A stretch of 64,000 nucleotides of DNA from Hydrogenophaga taeniospiralis CCUG 15921 (GTDB taxonomy: Bacteria > Pseudomonadota > Gammaproteobacteria > Burkholderiales > Burkholderiaceae_C). Positions within the stretch are counted from its first letter, which is position 1. The number at the start of each line of letters is the position of its first letter. The notes under the pieces were generated by a model. It worked only from the letters and a program-made list of their open reading frames with translations. It made no database searches and was not told the DNA's origin. Positions 6,949 to 15,812 of this stretch are shown piece by piece. The translations under genes were made by a program, and so were the position numbers. The stretch is taken from positions 1 through 64,000 of the forward strand of contig NZ_BCWR01000003.1 in NCBI RefSeq assembly GCF_001592305.1. Direction: 5' to 3'.

Positions 6949-9900
6949 ATGGACAGCGACCAGACCCCGCCCCCCACTCCGCCCAAAGCAGCCCCGCGCA
7001 CGCCGGCGCCCGGGCGCTGGCCCGGCCTGCGCTGGCTGCTGCTGTGGTTGCTGGGCGCGCCGGTCGCGCTGCTGGCGGCCGCCGTGCTGGCGCTGTGGCT
7101 GTGGGCCGGCAGCCCCGGCTCGCTCGGCCAGACCCTGGGCTGGGCGCAGGCCTGGCTGGCCGACCGCGCCGACACCCTGGGGCGGCTCGAAACCGAAGGC
7201 GCCGTGGGCAGCCTGCGCCATGGCGGGGGCATCGGTCGCCTGCGCTGGACCTTCAACGGCCTGGAGGTGCAGGCCCACGGCGTGCGCCTGCACTGGAACC
7301 CGCGCCTGTGGACCGACGCCCTGCTCGGGCGCGGCGTGCACCTGCAGGAACTCGCCATCGAACGGCTGGAGGTGCGCGACCAGCGCGCGCCCACGCCGCC
7401 CGGCGAACCCGTGCAGTCGCTCACCCTGCCCTTGCCGGTGTCGCTGGCCTGGTCGGTCGGCCACTTCACCTACGAAGGCGCAACCCCGCTCACGCTGGAC
7501 ACCCTCCAGGGCCGCTACCGCTACGGCGATGCCCAGGCCAGCGACCAGACCGCGCTGGGCCACCGGCCCGGTGTGCAGCAGACCCACCAGCTCAACATCG
7601 ATTCGCTGCAACTGGCGCAGGGCCACTACCGCCTGCAGGCCCTGCTCGGCGCGCAGGCCCCGATGCCGCTGGTGTTGAGCGCCCAGGGCACGGTGCTGAC
7701 CGAGCTGCCCGGCGGCTCGGCGCCCCTGGCGCTGCAGGCCACGGCCGCCGCCCAAGGCACACTCGCCGGCCGCGACGCCACGCTGGACGTGACGGCGGAC
7801 GTGCGGCCCGGGCCAGCGCCTGCACCAGGCGCCACGGCGCCAACGCCATCCAGCCCCGCCGCCAGCGACACCCCTACCCTCGCCGCCACCGCCCGCGTGA
7901 TGCCCTGGGCCCCGCAGCCGCTGCAGACCCTGGACGCCACCGCCCACCGGCTGGACCTGGCCACGCTCTGGCCGCAGGCCCCGGCCACGGCGCTCAGCGG
8001 CACGGTGCACGCGCAACCCGAGGGCCAGGCCTGGCTCGCCCGGGTGGACCTGAGCAACGCGAACAGCGGCGCCTGGGACCAGCAGCGCCTGCCTCTGCAG
8101 GGCCTGCAGGCCCGCCTGGAGCAGCGCGGCGAACGCTGGCTGCTGCCCGAGCTGGTGGCGCAGATCGGGCGCGCCCGGGTGCAGGCCAGCGGCACCTTCC
8201 AGCCCGCGGGCGCCGGCGTGGCGGCGCAATGGCAAGGCGAGCTGCAGGCCCGCAACCTGGACCCGGCGCAGCTGTGGAGCACGCTGGCGCCGGCCGCGCT
8301 CGACGCCAGCCTCAGCGCCCGCACCGCGGCGCCCGCCGCAGCCGGCGGCGCAGGCGGGCCGGCCCCGGCGGCGATCGATCTGGACGCGCGTGTGCTGTCC
8401 TCCTCCGCCCGGCCGGCCAACCCCCTCCCCGGCCTGCGCCTGAACGAAGCGAAGCTGAAAGGCCGGTGGACCCCCGCCGCGTCGGGTGGCGCGGGCGGCG
8501 TGCTCGACATCGCCGACGCCCTGCTCGACGCCGCGCAGGCCCGGGCCAGCGCCCAGGGCCGGGTGGACCTCTCCGCCACGGCGTTCACCGGCCAGGCCAC
8601 GCTGCGGCTGCCGGGTGCCAGCGGCCGTTTCGACGGCGCCCTGGCGCACGCCGATGGCCGGGGCGACCTGGCCTTGCGGGTCGACGAAGCCCGCCAGTTG
8701 CTGACCTGGCTGCGTGGGCTGGACCAGTTGCCGGTGATCGGCCCGCGCGTGGGCGAGTGGCTGGCGCAACAACCCGCGCTGCGCGAACTGGCGCTGAGCG
8801 GCCAGGCCCGGCTCGCCGCGCGCTGGCAAGGCGGTCTGGCCGAGCTCGGCTACCCGGCCCCCCCGGCCCAGACGGGCGGCGCGGGTGCCAGCCGCCCGGT
8901 GCCGCTGAAGCTGGAGGCCTCGCTGGAGCTGCCCCAGCTCGACGTAGCGGGCGACACACCCTGGCAGTTGCGCCAGCTGCGCCTGCAGGCCAGCGGCCCC
9001 CTGACCGATCTGGCGCTGCAGCTCCAGGGCGAAGCGGCGCAGGTACCGTGGCGCGGGGTGCTCGACACCCGCGGCCGCCTGCGCCACACCCGGGCCACGG
9101 GCAGCGCCCCCGCGTCCACCCGGCTCGACCTGGGCACGCTGCGGCTGAAGGCCAGCGACGCCTCGCGGCCCGACCGCGTGGTGGACTGGACACTCAACAG
9201 CAGCGCCCCGCTGTCGATATCCGTGCAGACCGGCGCCGCCGGCCTGGCCCTGCAGGCCGCTGCCGGTCAGTTGCAGCTCCTGCCCAGCGTGCGCGCCGTG
9301 GCGGGTGGCTCCACCACGGCCAGCGCCCGCAACGCCGCGCCCATCGCCACCCGCCCGCTCACACTCGCCTGGGACAGCCTGAGCTGGCAGGCCGGCGCGT
9401 TCCAGAGCAAGGGGCAATTGCGCGGTCTGCCGCTGTCCTGGGTGGACGCGCTGGCCACCGCCGAGGGCCAGAACGGCGGCCCGATCACCCAGGCCGGCGT
9501 GGCGGGCGACCTGCTGTTCGACGGCGACTGGGACCTGCTGCTGCCCGCCCAGGCCGGCACGCCGCTGCGCCTGTCGGCCCGGCTGCAGCGCACCGGTGGC
9601 GACCTGTCGGTGCAGGCCAGCAGCAGCGGCGGCAACAACAACGCCAACGCCGCAACGGGCACCAGCCGGAGCGCCGCCCAGCGGGTGCAGGCCGGCGTGC
9701 GCGAGGCGAGCCTGAGCCTGAGCGCCCAGGGCCGCACGGTGCAGGCCCGCCTGCGCTGGGACAGCGAGCGCCTGGGCCAGGCCAGCGCCAGCCTGGACAC
9801 CGAACTCGCCGCGACCCCCGACACCACCCCGGGCGCCAGCGCGCTCGAGCGCTGGTGGCCCACCAGCGCGCCCCTGCGCGGCACGCTCAGCGCGCAACTG

Positions 9901-11196
9901 CCCGAGGTGGGCGTGTGGTCGGCACTGGCGCCACCGGGCTGGCGCATGCGCGGCACCCTGCAGGCCAGCGCCACGATCGGCGGCACGCGCGCTTCGCCGC
10001 AGTGGAACGGCACGCTGCAGGCCGACCAGCTGGCGCTACGCTCGGTGGTGGACGGGTTCTCGTTCTCCAACGGCCAGCTGCGCGCCACGCTCACGGGCGA
10101 CCGCGTCACCATCGAGCGCTTCCACCTGCAGGGTCCGCGCGGCGCCGAGGTCGGTGGCACGCTGGACGCCACCGGCGTGGCCCAGTGGCGCGCGGTGGAG
10201 CCCGGCGGGCGCCGCCAGACCTTCATCGACCTGCAGGCCACCGCCAGCAAGCTGCGCGTGTCCACCCGGGCCGACCGCCGGCTCACCCTCTCGGGCCAGA
10301 TCACGGCCCAGCTCGCCGGCCCGCTGCTGAACATCCGCGGCCGGCTCACCGCCGACTCGGCGCTCTTCATACTGCCCGACGAACTCACGCCCTCACTGGG
10401 CGCCGACGTGGTGGTGCGCGGCGGGCGCAACCTGCCCCCGCCCACGGCCGACGACGGGCAGCGCGTGCAACCCGACGTGCTGGTCGATCTGGATCTGGGC
10501 GAGCAGTTCGAGGTGCGCGGCCGCGGCTTGCAAGCCCGCCTGAGCGGCCAGCTCCAGGTGCGCGCCACGCCCGCGCAGCCCGAGCCGCGCGTGCTGGGTG
10601 AAGTGCGCGCCGTGAACGGCACCTACCGCGCCTACGGCCAGCGGCTCGCCATCGAAACCGGCGTGCTGCGATTCGCCGGGCCTTACGACAACCCCACGCT
10701 GGACATCGTCGCGGTGCGCCCGCAGGCGCGCGACGACAGCCAGCGCGTGGGCGTGCAGATCAGCGGCAGCGCGCAGACGCCGCGCGTGCGCCTGATCAGC
10801 ACACCGGAGCTGCCGGACAGCGAAAAACTCGCCTGGCTGGTGCTGGGCCGCCCGGCCAGCGGGGCGGGCGCCGAAGCCGCCGTGCTGCAGCAAGCCGCGC
10901 TGGCGCTGCTGGCGGGCAACGAAGGCGGGCTCGACAGCCGCCTGGCCAGCGCGCTCGGGCTGGACGAACTGAGCTACCGGGGCGAAAGCAGCGCCAGCAA
11001 CGGCACCACCACCGCGTCCGCGGTCACCGTGGGCAAGCGCCTGTCGAGCCAGCTGTACCTGACCTACGAGCGCAGCCTGGCCGGCGCCATGGGCACGGTG
11101 TCCATGTTCTACGACCTGTCACGCCGCCTGACGCTGCGCGCCCGCGCGGGCGAAGAAAACGCTCTGGATCTGATCTTTACCCAAAGATTCGATTGA
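6949..11196 (+). CDS. tamB: TamB, translocation and assembly module inner membrane protein
   Basis: This is a very long (about 1415 residues) AsmA/TamB-like protein. A proline-rich cytoplasmic tail and one N-terminal membrane helix (WLLLWLLGAPVALLAAAVLALWLW) precede a repetitive, beta-rich periplasmic region. The C-terminal DUF490 domain is recognisable from segments such as LRFAGPYDNPTLDIVAVRP and SEKLAWLVLGRPASG, and the protein ends LIFTQRFD. TamB bridges the inner membrane to TamA and supports outer-membrane protein or lipid transport. The ATG at 6949 lies 16 bp after the tamA stop codon; an alternative in-frame ATG at 6913 would overlap tamA by 20 bp and adds 12 residues. The coding strand is extremely Ala/Leu/Gly/Gln-rich, which creates long antisense open frames that are not genes. 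Confidence 0.92.
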   Translation: MDSDQTPPPTPPKAAPRTPAPGRWPGLRWLLLWLLGAPVALLAAAVLALWLWAGSPGSLGQTLGWAQAWLADRADTLGRLETEGAVGSLRHGGGIGRLRWTFNGLEVQAHGVRLHWNPRLWTDALLGRGVHLQELAIERLEVRDQRAPTPPGEPVQSLTLPLPVSLAWSVGHFTYEGATPLTLDTLQGRYRYGDAQASDQTALGHRPGVQQTHQLNIDSLQLAQGHYRLQALLGAQAPMPLVLSAQGTVLTELPGGSAPLALQATAAAQGTLAGRDATLDVTADVRPGPAPAPGATAPTPSSPAASDTPTLAATARVMPWAPQPLQTLDATAHRLDLATLWPQAPATALSGTVHAQPEGQAWLARVDLSNANSGAWDQQRLPLQGLQARLEQRGERWLLPELVAQIGRARVQASGTFQPAGAGVAAQWQGELQARNLDPAQLWSTLAPAALDASLSARTAAPAAAGGAGGPAPAAIDLDARVLSSSARPANPLPGLRLNEAKLKGRWTPAASGGAGGVLDIADALLDAAQARASAQGRVDLSATAFTGQATLRLPGASGRFDGALAHADGRGDLALRVDEARQLLTWLRGLDQLPVIGPRVGEWLAQQPALRELALSGQARLAARWQGGLAELGYPAPPAQTGGAGASRPVPLKLEASLELPQLDVAGDTPWQLRQLRLQASGPLTDLALQLQGEAAQVPWRGVLDTRGRLRHTRATGSAPASTRLDLGTLRLKASDASRPDRVVDWTLNSSAPLSISVQTGAAGLALQAAAGQLQLLPSVRAVAGGSTTASARNAAPIATRPLTLAWDSLSWQAGAFQSKGQLRGLPLSWVDALATAEGQNGGPITQAGVAGDLLFDGDWDLLLPAQAGTPLRLSARLQRTGGDLSVQASSSGGNNNANAATGTSRSAAQRVQAGVREASLSLSAQGRTVQARLRWDSERLGQASASLDTELAATPDTTPGASALERWWPTSAPLRGTLSAQLPEVGVWSALAPPGWRMRGTLQASATIGGTRASPQWNGTLQADQLALRSVVDGFSFSNGQLRATLTGDRVTIERFHLQGPRGAEVGGTLDATGVAQWRAVEPGGRRQTFIDLQATASKLRVSTRADRRLTLSGQITAQLAGPLLNIRGRLTADSALFILPDELTPSLGADVVVRGGRNLPPPTADDGQRVQPDVLVDLDLGEQFEVRGRGLQARLSGQLQVRATPAQPEPRVLGEVRAVNGTYRAYGQRLAIETGVLRFAGPYDNPTLDIVAVRPQARDDSQRVGVQISGSAQTPRVRLISTPELPDSEKLAWLVLGRPASGAGAEAAVLQQAALALLAGNEGGLDSRLASALGLDELSYRGESSASNGTTTASAVTVGKRLSSQLYLTYERSLAGAMGTVSMFYDLSRRLTLRARAGEENALDLIFTQRFD

Positions 11197-11201
11197 CCCC
11201 A

Positions 11202-11846
11202 TCAGGCCGCTTCGGCCAAGGCGGCCTGGTTGGCAGCCACTGCGGTGTGGGTCTTGATCTCGCCTTCGGCCGTGGTCAGGGCCTGGGCCTTGGCGTCGGG
11301 GCCCATGGCCACGCCTTCGGCGCGCACGAAGCGCACGTCGGTGATGCCGAAGAAGCCAAACACGGTCTGCAGGTAGCTTTCCTGGTGCTCCATGGCGCGG
11401 CCGGCTTCGCTGGTCGAATACACGCCGCCGCGCGTGACCGCCACGATCACCGTCTTGCCACCGGCCAGGCCCACCGGGCCGGTTTCGGTGTATTTGAAGG
11501 TGCGGCCAATCTGGGCCACGCGGTCGATCCAGGCCTTGAGCTGGCTGGGCACCGAGAAGTTGTAGAGCGGTGCGCCGATCACGACCACGTCGGCGGCCAG
11601 GAACTGGCTCACCAGCGCTTCGGACAGCGCGTTTTCTTCGCGCTGGATCGCGGTTTCAGCGGCCTGGCCGGTGCGGAAACCCAGGGCGTCGGCGCTCAGG
11701 TGGGGCACCACGTCGGCGGCCAGATCCAGGTGCTGCACCTGCGTGCCGGGGTGGCTGGCCACCCAGGCGGCCACGGTGCGGGCGGTGAGCTGACGGGAGA
11801 CGGACTGTTCGCCGGTGATGGCGGAATCGATGTGCAGCAGTTGCAT
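11202..11846 (-). CDS. azoR: FMN-dependent NADH-azoreductase
   Basis: This 214-residue flavodoxin-fold enzyme of the AzoR/NAD(P)H quinone reductase family reduces azo compounds and quinones using NADH and FMN. Recognisable segments are MQLLHIDSA with SVSRQLT (phosphate-binding loop), [19 protein letters not shown] (FMN contact) and VTRGGVYS. The start at 11846 has a strong AGGAG site 5 bases upstream; longer in-frame readings run through the divergent LysR gene and are rejected. It is transcribed away from that LysR regulator, a classic arrangement in which the regulator controls its neighbour, perhaps in response to quinones or electrophiles. Confidence 0.92.
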   Translation of the reverse strand: MQLLHIDSAITGEQSVSRQLTARTVAAWVASHPGTQVQHLDLAADVVPHLSADALGFRTGQAAETAIQREENALSEALVSQFLAADVVVIGAPLYNFSVPSQLKAWIDRVAQIGRTFKYTETGPVGLAGGKTVIVAVTRGGVYSTSEAGRAMEHQESYLQTVFGFFGITDVRFVRAEGVAMGPDAKAQALTTAEGEIKTHTAVAANQAALAEAA

Positions 11847-11985
11847 GGTGATCTCCTGAAGGGGGGAATGAGGAGCCACGTGGCGTGGCGGTAGATAGAT
11901 TGTCTTTTTGTACCGATTCCTTGATAAGTCACTCATTTCAAGATTCATCGTTCCATAATCAGGACAATCAACCGAGGAACACGCC

Positions 11986-12921
11986 ATGCAGGACCTGAAC
12001 GACATGCTCTTGTTCGCCGAAGTGGTGGAGCGCGGGGGCTTCGCGGCGGCCGGGCGGGCGCTGGGCCTGCCCAAGTCGCGGCTGTCGCGCCGCGTGGCCG
12101 CGCTGGAGGCGCAGCTGGGCGTGCGCCTGCTGCAGCGCACCACGCGCAAGCTCTCGCTCACCGAGGTGGGCGAGGCCTATCTGCGCCACTGCCAGGCGCT
12201 GCGCGAATCGGCCCAGGCCGCGGCCGATACCGTGGCCCAGGTGCAGACCGAACCACGCGGCACCCTGCGCGTGGCCTGCCCGGTCACGCTGGCGCAGACC
12301 GTGCTGGCCGAGCTGATGCCCGATTTCCTGGCGCTACACCCGCTGGTGCGCGTGGAAATGCTGGTGAGCAACCGCGTGGTGAATCTGGTGGAAGAAGGTG
12401 TGGACGTGGCGCTGCGCGTGCGCACCACGCTCGACGACAGCGGCAGCCTGGTGGTCAAGCGCCTGGGGGACGACGTGCCCGTGCTGGTGGCCAGCCCCGC
12501 CCTGCTGGCCCGCCAGGGCACGCCCACCACGGTGGACGAGCTGAGCCGGCTCGACAGCATGGCCATGTCCACCACCGACGGCCGCGCCAGCATCCCGCTC
12601 ACCGACCCGGACGGACGCCAGACCACCCTGCAGCACACCCCGCGCTACGTGGTCGACGATCTGCTCACACTGCAGGTGGCCGCGCTCGCCGGCACCGGCA
12701 TGTGCTGGCTGCCCAGCTACATGTGCGAAGACGATCTGCGCCAGGGCCGGCTGGTCCGGCTGCTGCCCGACTGGCGAACACCGCGTGGCGTGGTGCACGC
12801 CGTGTTCCCCTCGCGCCGTGGCCTCACCCCCGCCGTGCGCTGTTTCCTCGACTTCCTGGGCGAACACGTGCCCACCCACAGCAGCCTGCGCGACCGCGAA
12901 GCCCCCGCCGACGCGCCGTGA
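11986..12921 (+). CDS. LysR-family transcriptional regulator
   Basis: This 311-residue regulator has an N-terminal winged helix-turn-helix ([24 protein letters not shown], then [30 protein letters not shown]) and a C-terminal substrate-binding-protein-like effector domain. It belongs to the common subgroup with the [10 protein letters not shown] linker region. The gene is divergent from azoR across a 139-bp gap rich in A+T, where a LysR-type T-N11-A operator would be expected. Its inducer is unknown, and control of azoR is inferred from position. Confidence 0.9.
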   Translation: MQDLNDMLLFAEVVERGGFAAAGRALGLPKSRLSRRVAALEAQLGVRLLQRTTRKLSLTEVGEAYLRHCQALRESAQAAADTVAQVQTEPRGTLRVACPVTLAQTVLAELMPDFLALHPLVRVEMLVSNRVVNLVEEGVDVALRVRTTLDDSGSLVVKRLGDDVPVLVASPALLARQGTPTTVDELSRLDSMAMSTTDGRASIPLTDPDGRQTTLQHTPRYVVDDLLTLQVAALAGTGMCWLPSYMCEDDLRQGRLVRLLPDWRTPRGVVHAVFPSRRGLTPAVRCFLDFLGEHVPTHSSLRDREAPADAP

Positions 12922-12946
12922 GCCAGAGGCCCGGGCGGTCCACCTT

Positions 12947-12952
12947 TACAAT
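12947..12952 (+). promoter_or_regulatory. -10 element of the tRNA-Arg promoter
   Basis: TACAAT lies 12 bases before the first tRNA nucleotide, in otherwise GC-rich sequence. This fits a sigma-70 -10 hexamer for a tRNA gene with a short leader. No clear -35 element is visible. Confidence 0.5.
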
Positions 12953-12964
12953 GCGCCGTTCCCC

Positions 12965-13039
12965 GCGGCCATAGTTCAATGGATAGAACGGGCCCCTCCT
13001 AAGGGCCAGATGTAGGTTCGATTCCTACTGGCCGCACCA
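12965..13039 (+). tRNA. tRNA-Arg, anticodon CCT
   Basis: The sequence folds as a full cloverleaf. The acceptor stem pairs GCGGCCA with TGGCCGC, the D-arm is GTTC...GAAC, the anticodon stem is GGCCC/GGGCC around loop CTCCTAA (anticodon CCT, reading the rare AGG codon), and the T-arm is GTAGG-TTCGATT-CCTAC. The discriminator base is A and CCA is encoded. No integrated element is seen at its 3' end. Confidence 0.97.
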
Positions 13040-13106
13040 TCTCCCCCCAAACCGACCCTCGCCAGGAGCCGCGCCCGGTCGGCTGTGATGGGCGCCCACC
13101 GCCCGC

Positions 13107-13547
13107 TCAGGGCTCGCCGATGTCTTCGTTCCAGAGCTGCGGCTGGGCGGCGATGAAATCGCGCATCAGGCCCACGCAGGTCGGGTCCTGCCGGACCTCC
13201 ACCGCCACACCCCGGCTGCGCAGCAGGTCTTCGTCGCCCATGAAGGTCTGGTTTTCGCCGATCACCACTTTGGGAATGCCGTAGAGCAGGATGGCGCCGC
13301 TGCACATGGGGCACGGTGAGAGCGTGGTGTAGAGCACCGACTCGCGGTAGACCTGCGCGCTCTGGCGGCCCGCGTTTTCAAAAGCGTCCATCTCGCCGTG
13401 CAGGATCGCGCTGCCCTGCTGCACGCGCCGGTTGTGGCCGCGTCCGATGATCTTGCCCTGGTGCACGATGACCGAGCCGATGGGGATGCCGCCCTCATCC
13501 CGGCCGGCCTGGGCTTCGTCGATCGCGGCTTGCAGAAACGGGTCCAT
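13107..13547 (-). CDS. Cytosine deaminase-like nucleoside/nucleobase deaminase (fungal FCY1 type)
   Basis: This 146-residue zinc deaminase has ligands in HGEMDAFENAG (His50, proton-shuttle Glu52) and SPCPMCSGA (Cys79, Cys82). The body resembles yeast cytosine deaminase Fcy1 closely: GHNRRVQQGSAILHGE, YTTLSPCPMCSGAILLYGIPKVVIGEN and the ending FIAAQPQLWNEDIGE all have near-equivalents there. It likely converts cytosine to uracil for pyrimidine salvage, or acts on a related base. The ATG at 13547 gives the family's short N-terminus; an upstream extension would be unrelated sequence. It is convergent with the tRNA and divergent from the VOC gene. Confidence 0.85.
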   Translation of the reverse strand: MDPFLQAAIDEAQAGRDEGGIPIGSVIVHQGKIIGRGHNRRVQQGSAILHGEMDAFENAGRQSAQVYRESVLYTTLSPCPMCSGAILLYGIPKVVIGENQTFMGDEDLLRSRGVAVEVRQDPTCVGLMRDFIAAQPQLWNEDIGEP

Positions 13548-13780
13548 GTCTGTCTGTCCTTCCTGGGTCAAGGGTTGAAAACAAATGCCTGTCGGGGGAT
13601 TGTGTCCGTGCTCTCCGTGCACGGCCAGAAATTCGGCGATGGCCTCGGGTCGACCACCCGGGCACAGCGCCGAGCCCGGCCAACCGCTCGTCGGCGCGCG
13701 ACGGATTCGTGTCGAAAACCGCGGGCCTGGTCCGTCGTCCTCATGCTCGACCCCGAAACCATCCCCTGAAAGGAAACCCC

Positions 13781-14209
13781 ATGCCACAACTGTGTGCCTA
13801 CCTGTCTTTCAACGGCGACTGCGCCGAGGCCATGGCGTTCTACGCCAAGGTGCTCGACGCCAAGCTCGAAGCCCTGATCACGTTCGGGCAGATGCCCGAC
13901 GGCGAACCGGTGCCGCCCGAACACGCCGACAAGATCATGCACGCCTACCTGGTGCACCCCGACTTTGCCCTGATGGCCGGCGACACGCCGCCCGGCGTGC
14001 CCTTCGATGGCATGAAGGGCGTGATGATGGCGCTGACCTATCCCGAGGTGGCCGACGCCGAGCGCGTGTTCAACGCCCTTGCCCAAGGCGGCACGGTGCA
14101 GATGCCGCTGGGCGCCACCTTCTGGGCCGACACCTTCGGCATGCTGACCGACCGGTTTGGCACCGCCTGGGCGGTGAACGGGGGACCGAAGGAGATGGGG
14201 CCGAAGTGA
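13781..14209 (+). CDS. VOC (glyoxalase/bleomycin-resistance) superfamily protein, PhnB-like
   Basis: This 142-residue protein of the PhnB-like branch of the vicinal-oxygen-chelate fold begins PQLCAYLSFNGDCAEAMAFYAKVLDAK and ends with TFWADTFGMLTDRFGTAWAVNGG. Both segments are diagnostic of this family, with the SFNGDC.EA start and the W-A..FG-L-D-FG..W end. The catalytic function is unknown; members are often annotated as PhnB/YjdN or 3-demethylubiquinone methyltransferase-like without proof. The start at 13781 has an AAAGGA site 9 bases upstream. Confidence 0.85.
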   Translation: MPQLCAYLSFNGDCAEAMAFYAKVLDAKLEALITFGQMPDGEPVPPEHADKIMHAYLVHPDFALMAGDTPPGVPFDGMKGVMMALTYPEVADAERVFNALAQGGTVQMPLGATFWADTFGMLTDRFGTAWAVNGGPKEMGPK

Positions 14210-14308
14210 CGGTGATGGGATTCTGCAGAACGTGCCCCAGGGGGTGGTGCCTATTGCGTTGGATCACCCGACTCACGAGCCAAAGCTGCCACCCTGGTAC
14301 TCGACAAT

Positions 14309-15775
14309 TCACGACCCCTGGTTGCTGCTTTTTTTTGCACCTTTGGACTGAACATGCAACTCACGCCTGAGAGTCGCAACGTCAGAATTTTGAAGTGGCA
14401 CCTGAGCAGAGAGCCAATCTAGGTTCGAATGCACCCGCGTAAAACCGATCAGCGCAAGCAGGGTGTGCTCAAGCCACAGCTGCAAATGGTCGGTTGCGAT
14501 CGACAGCGCTCCTGAGAGCCGTGTCACCGTGCGACCGTGCGCAATCTCGTTACGCAGCCAATAGAGCGATACGCCTCCATCGCTCTCAAACAAGGGCCAC
14601 AGCCCCCCAATATGCAACGGGTACTTTTTAAGCAGAAAGTCGAACTTTTCCCGTGCTGTACCGCCCGTACCCCAGCGTTTCGCCAACCCTTCAAGTGCAG
14701 AAAACTTCCCCATGAAGTCCGACTCCATGGTCGATTCAGTGAGTCTATTTATGCCAAATATCGCCAATCGAACAGCATCTTTTTGATCAGGGTTCAGCCC
14801 AATCCACCAACTGGCAGAACGCTCAAAATAGACTTCCAAATCAGCTTGATCAACGAGTGGCCCTGTCGCGTCTTCTTCCGTTACGCCACGCTGACGACAC
14901 AGCGGATTTCGCCATTCCTCGAAACGAAAATCAGCACCTGAGTACCGGATGATGTGAGGAACAACTCGGTGCCTGGCTGCGAGAGAAAGCAACGTACATG
15001 CGTCCTCCCCAAGTTGCATGAGGTTGTCTACCTGGGTCAGGGTGAGTGCGCTTGGTGATGTCGTAAGAACCAAGACTGGAACGCTTGTCGCCTGCACGCT
15101 GTTGCCGTTGTCCAATGACCTCCACGTCCAGTGGCGTTGCAACTCGAACGCGTGAACTCCCTCGGGCAAACAGAAGCGCAACGACTTGGGCTCACCATGA
15201 AACGTCAGGTTGCGGTGACCTAGGTAGTGAGACGATGGGGTCGCACGTTGGCCGCCATAACTCAACGAACTGATGACCAACCGGAAGCCTTCGAGGGCAT
15301 CGGGGTTTGCGCCTTCTCCCGCCGATTGCGTATGGGTAATTCGAAAACGGCCTATATGAGCCAGCGCTAACCGGGCAGCGCCAGGACGCAGAGAATTTGA
15401 GGTTCCGACTCGCACAAAAACGTCGTCCGCCTCAAAGCGCAACCCCATCTTCTCTACGTGTTCCGCCGAGCGAAGGCGCACGAGCCCTCGAAGGTCAACC
15501 GATTGCGCATTCCGCCGTAGCGTGATTTCAACCTTCGCATCGTCCTCCGGCCGACGAGGAAGCCATATCAATACTTCGCAGGGGGCAGCTACACCGCCAT
15601 CAGTGGTCATACGGGCATCAAACTCTAAATCTGGTTCAGAGGCTGATGTTTCGTGAAATCTCACAGATAAGTCCTCGGCTAAAACCTCTGAAACTTGGAC
15701 CTCAATGCCATGCGCTCCTTTTTGGCTCCTCCAGCGACAGCAAGCAAACGAATTTGATGACAGGAGTATGTCCAA
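14309..15775 (-). CDS. HEPN-domain protein, candidate ApeA-like defence RNase
   Basis: This is a 488-codon protein. The N-terminal two thirds look beta-rich and match no enzyme I recognise. The C-terminal part is helical and carries LRNEIAHGR with Arg408 and His413, the Rx4H motif of HEPN ribonuclease domains, preceded by the typical helix FSALEGLAKRWG. Similar one-gene architectures (ApeA and other solitary HEPN proteins) give abortive phage defence; that role is an inference. Codon use is unlike that of the neighbours: wobble A/T is frequent and the gene is visibly less G+C-rich, a sign of transfer. The start is uncertain: the frame opens with TTG at 15775 without a clear ribosome site, and the first in-frame ATG is about 55 codons in. 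Confidence 0.6.
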   Translation of the reverse strand: MDILLSSNSFACCRWRSQKGAHGIEVQVSEVLAEDLSVRFHETSASEPDLEFDARMTTDGGVAAPCEVLIWLPRRPEDDAKVEITLRRNAQSVDLRGLVRLRSAEHVEKMGLRFEADDVFVRVGTSNSLRPGAARLALAHIGRFRITHTQSAGEGANPDALEGFRLVISSLSYGGQRATPSSHYLGHRNLTFHGEPKSLRFCLPEGVHAFELQRHWTWRSLDNGNSVQATSVPVLVLTTSPSALTLTQVDNLMQLGEDACTLLSLAARHRVVPHIIRYSGADFRFEEWRNPLCRQRGVTEEDATGPLVDQADLEVYFERSASWWIGLNPDQKDAVRLAIFGINRLTESTMESDFMGKFSALEGLAKRWGTGGTAREKFDFLLKKYPLHIGGLWPLFESDGGVSLYWLRNEIAHGRTVTRLSGALSIATDHLQLWLEHTLLALIGFTRVHSNLDWLSAQVPLQNSDVATLRRELHVQSKGAKKSSNQGS

Positions 15776-15812
15776 GCCCAGGGAGGTTAATGCCAGCTCT
15801 CCACTAGGCCCC

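Noticed and set aside
6922-10601. Long open frames antisense to and out of phase with tamB
   Set aside because: They are by-products of the high G+C and repetitive Ala/Gln/Leu coding; they show no domains, and tamB itself follows tamA with recognisable ends.
11847-11985. Specific LysR operator between azoR and the LysR gene
   Set aside because: Several T-N11-A placements are possible in this A+T-rich gap and none stands out, so no site was called.
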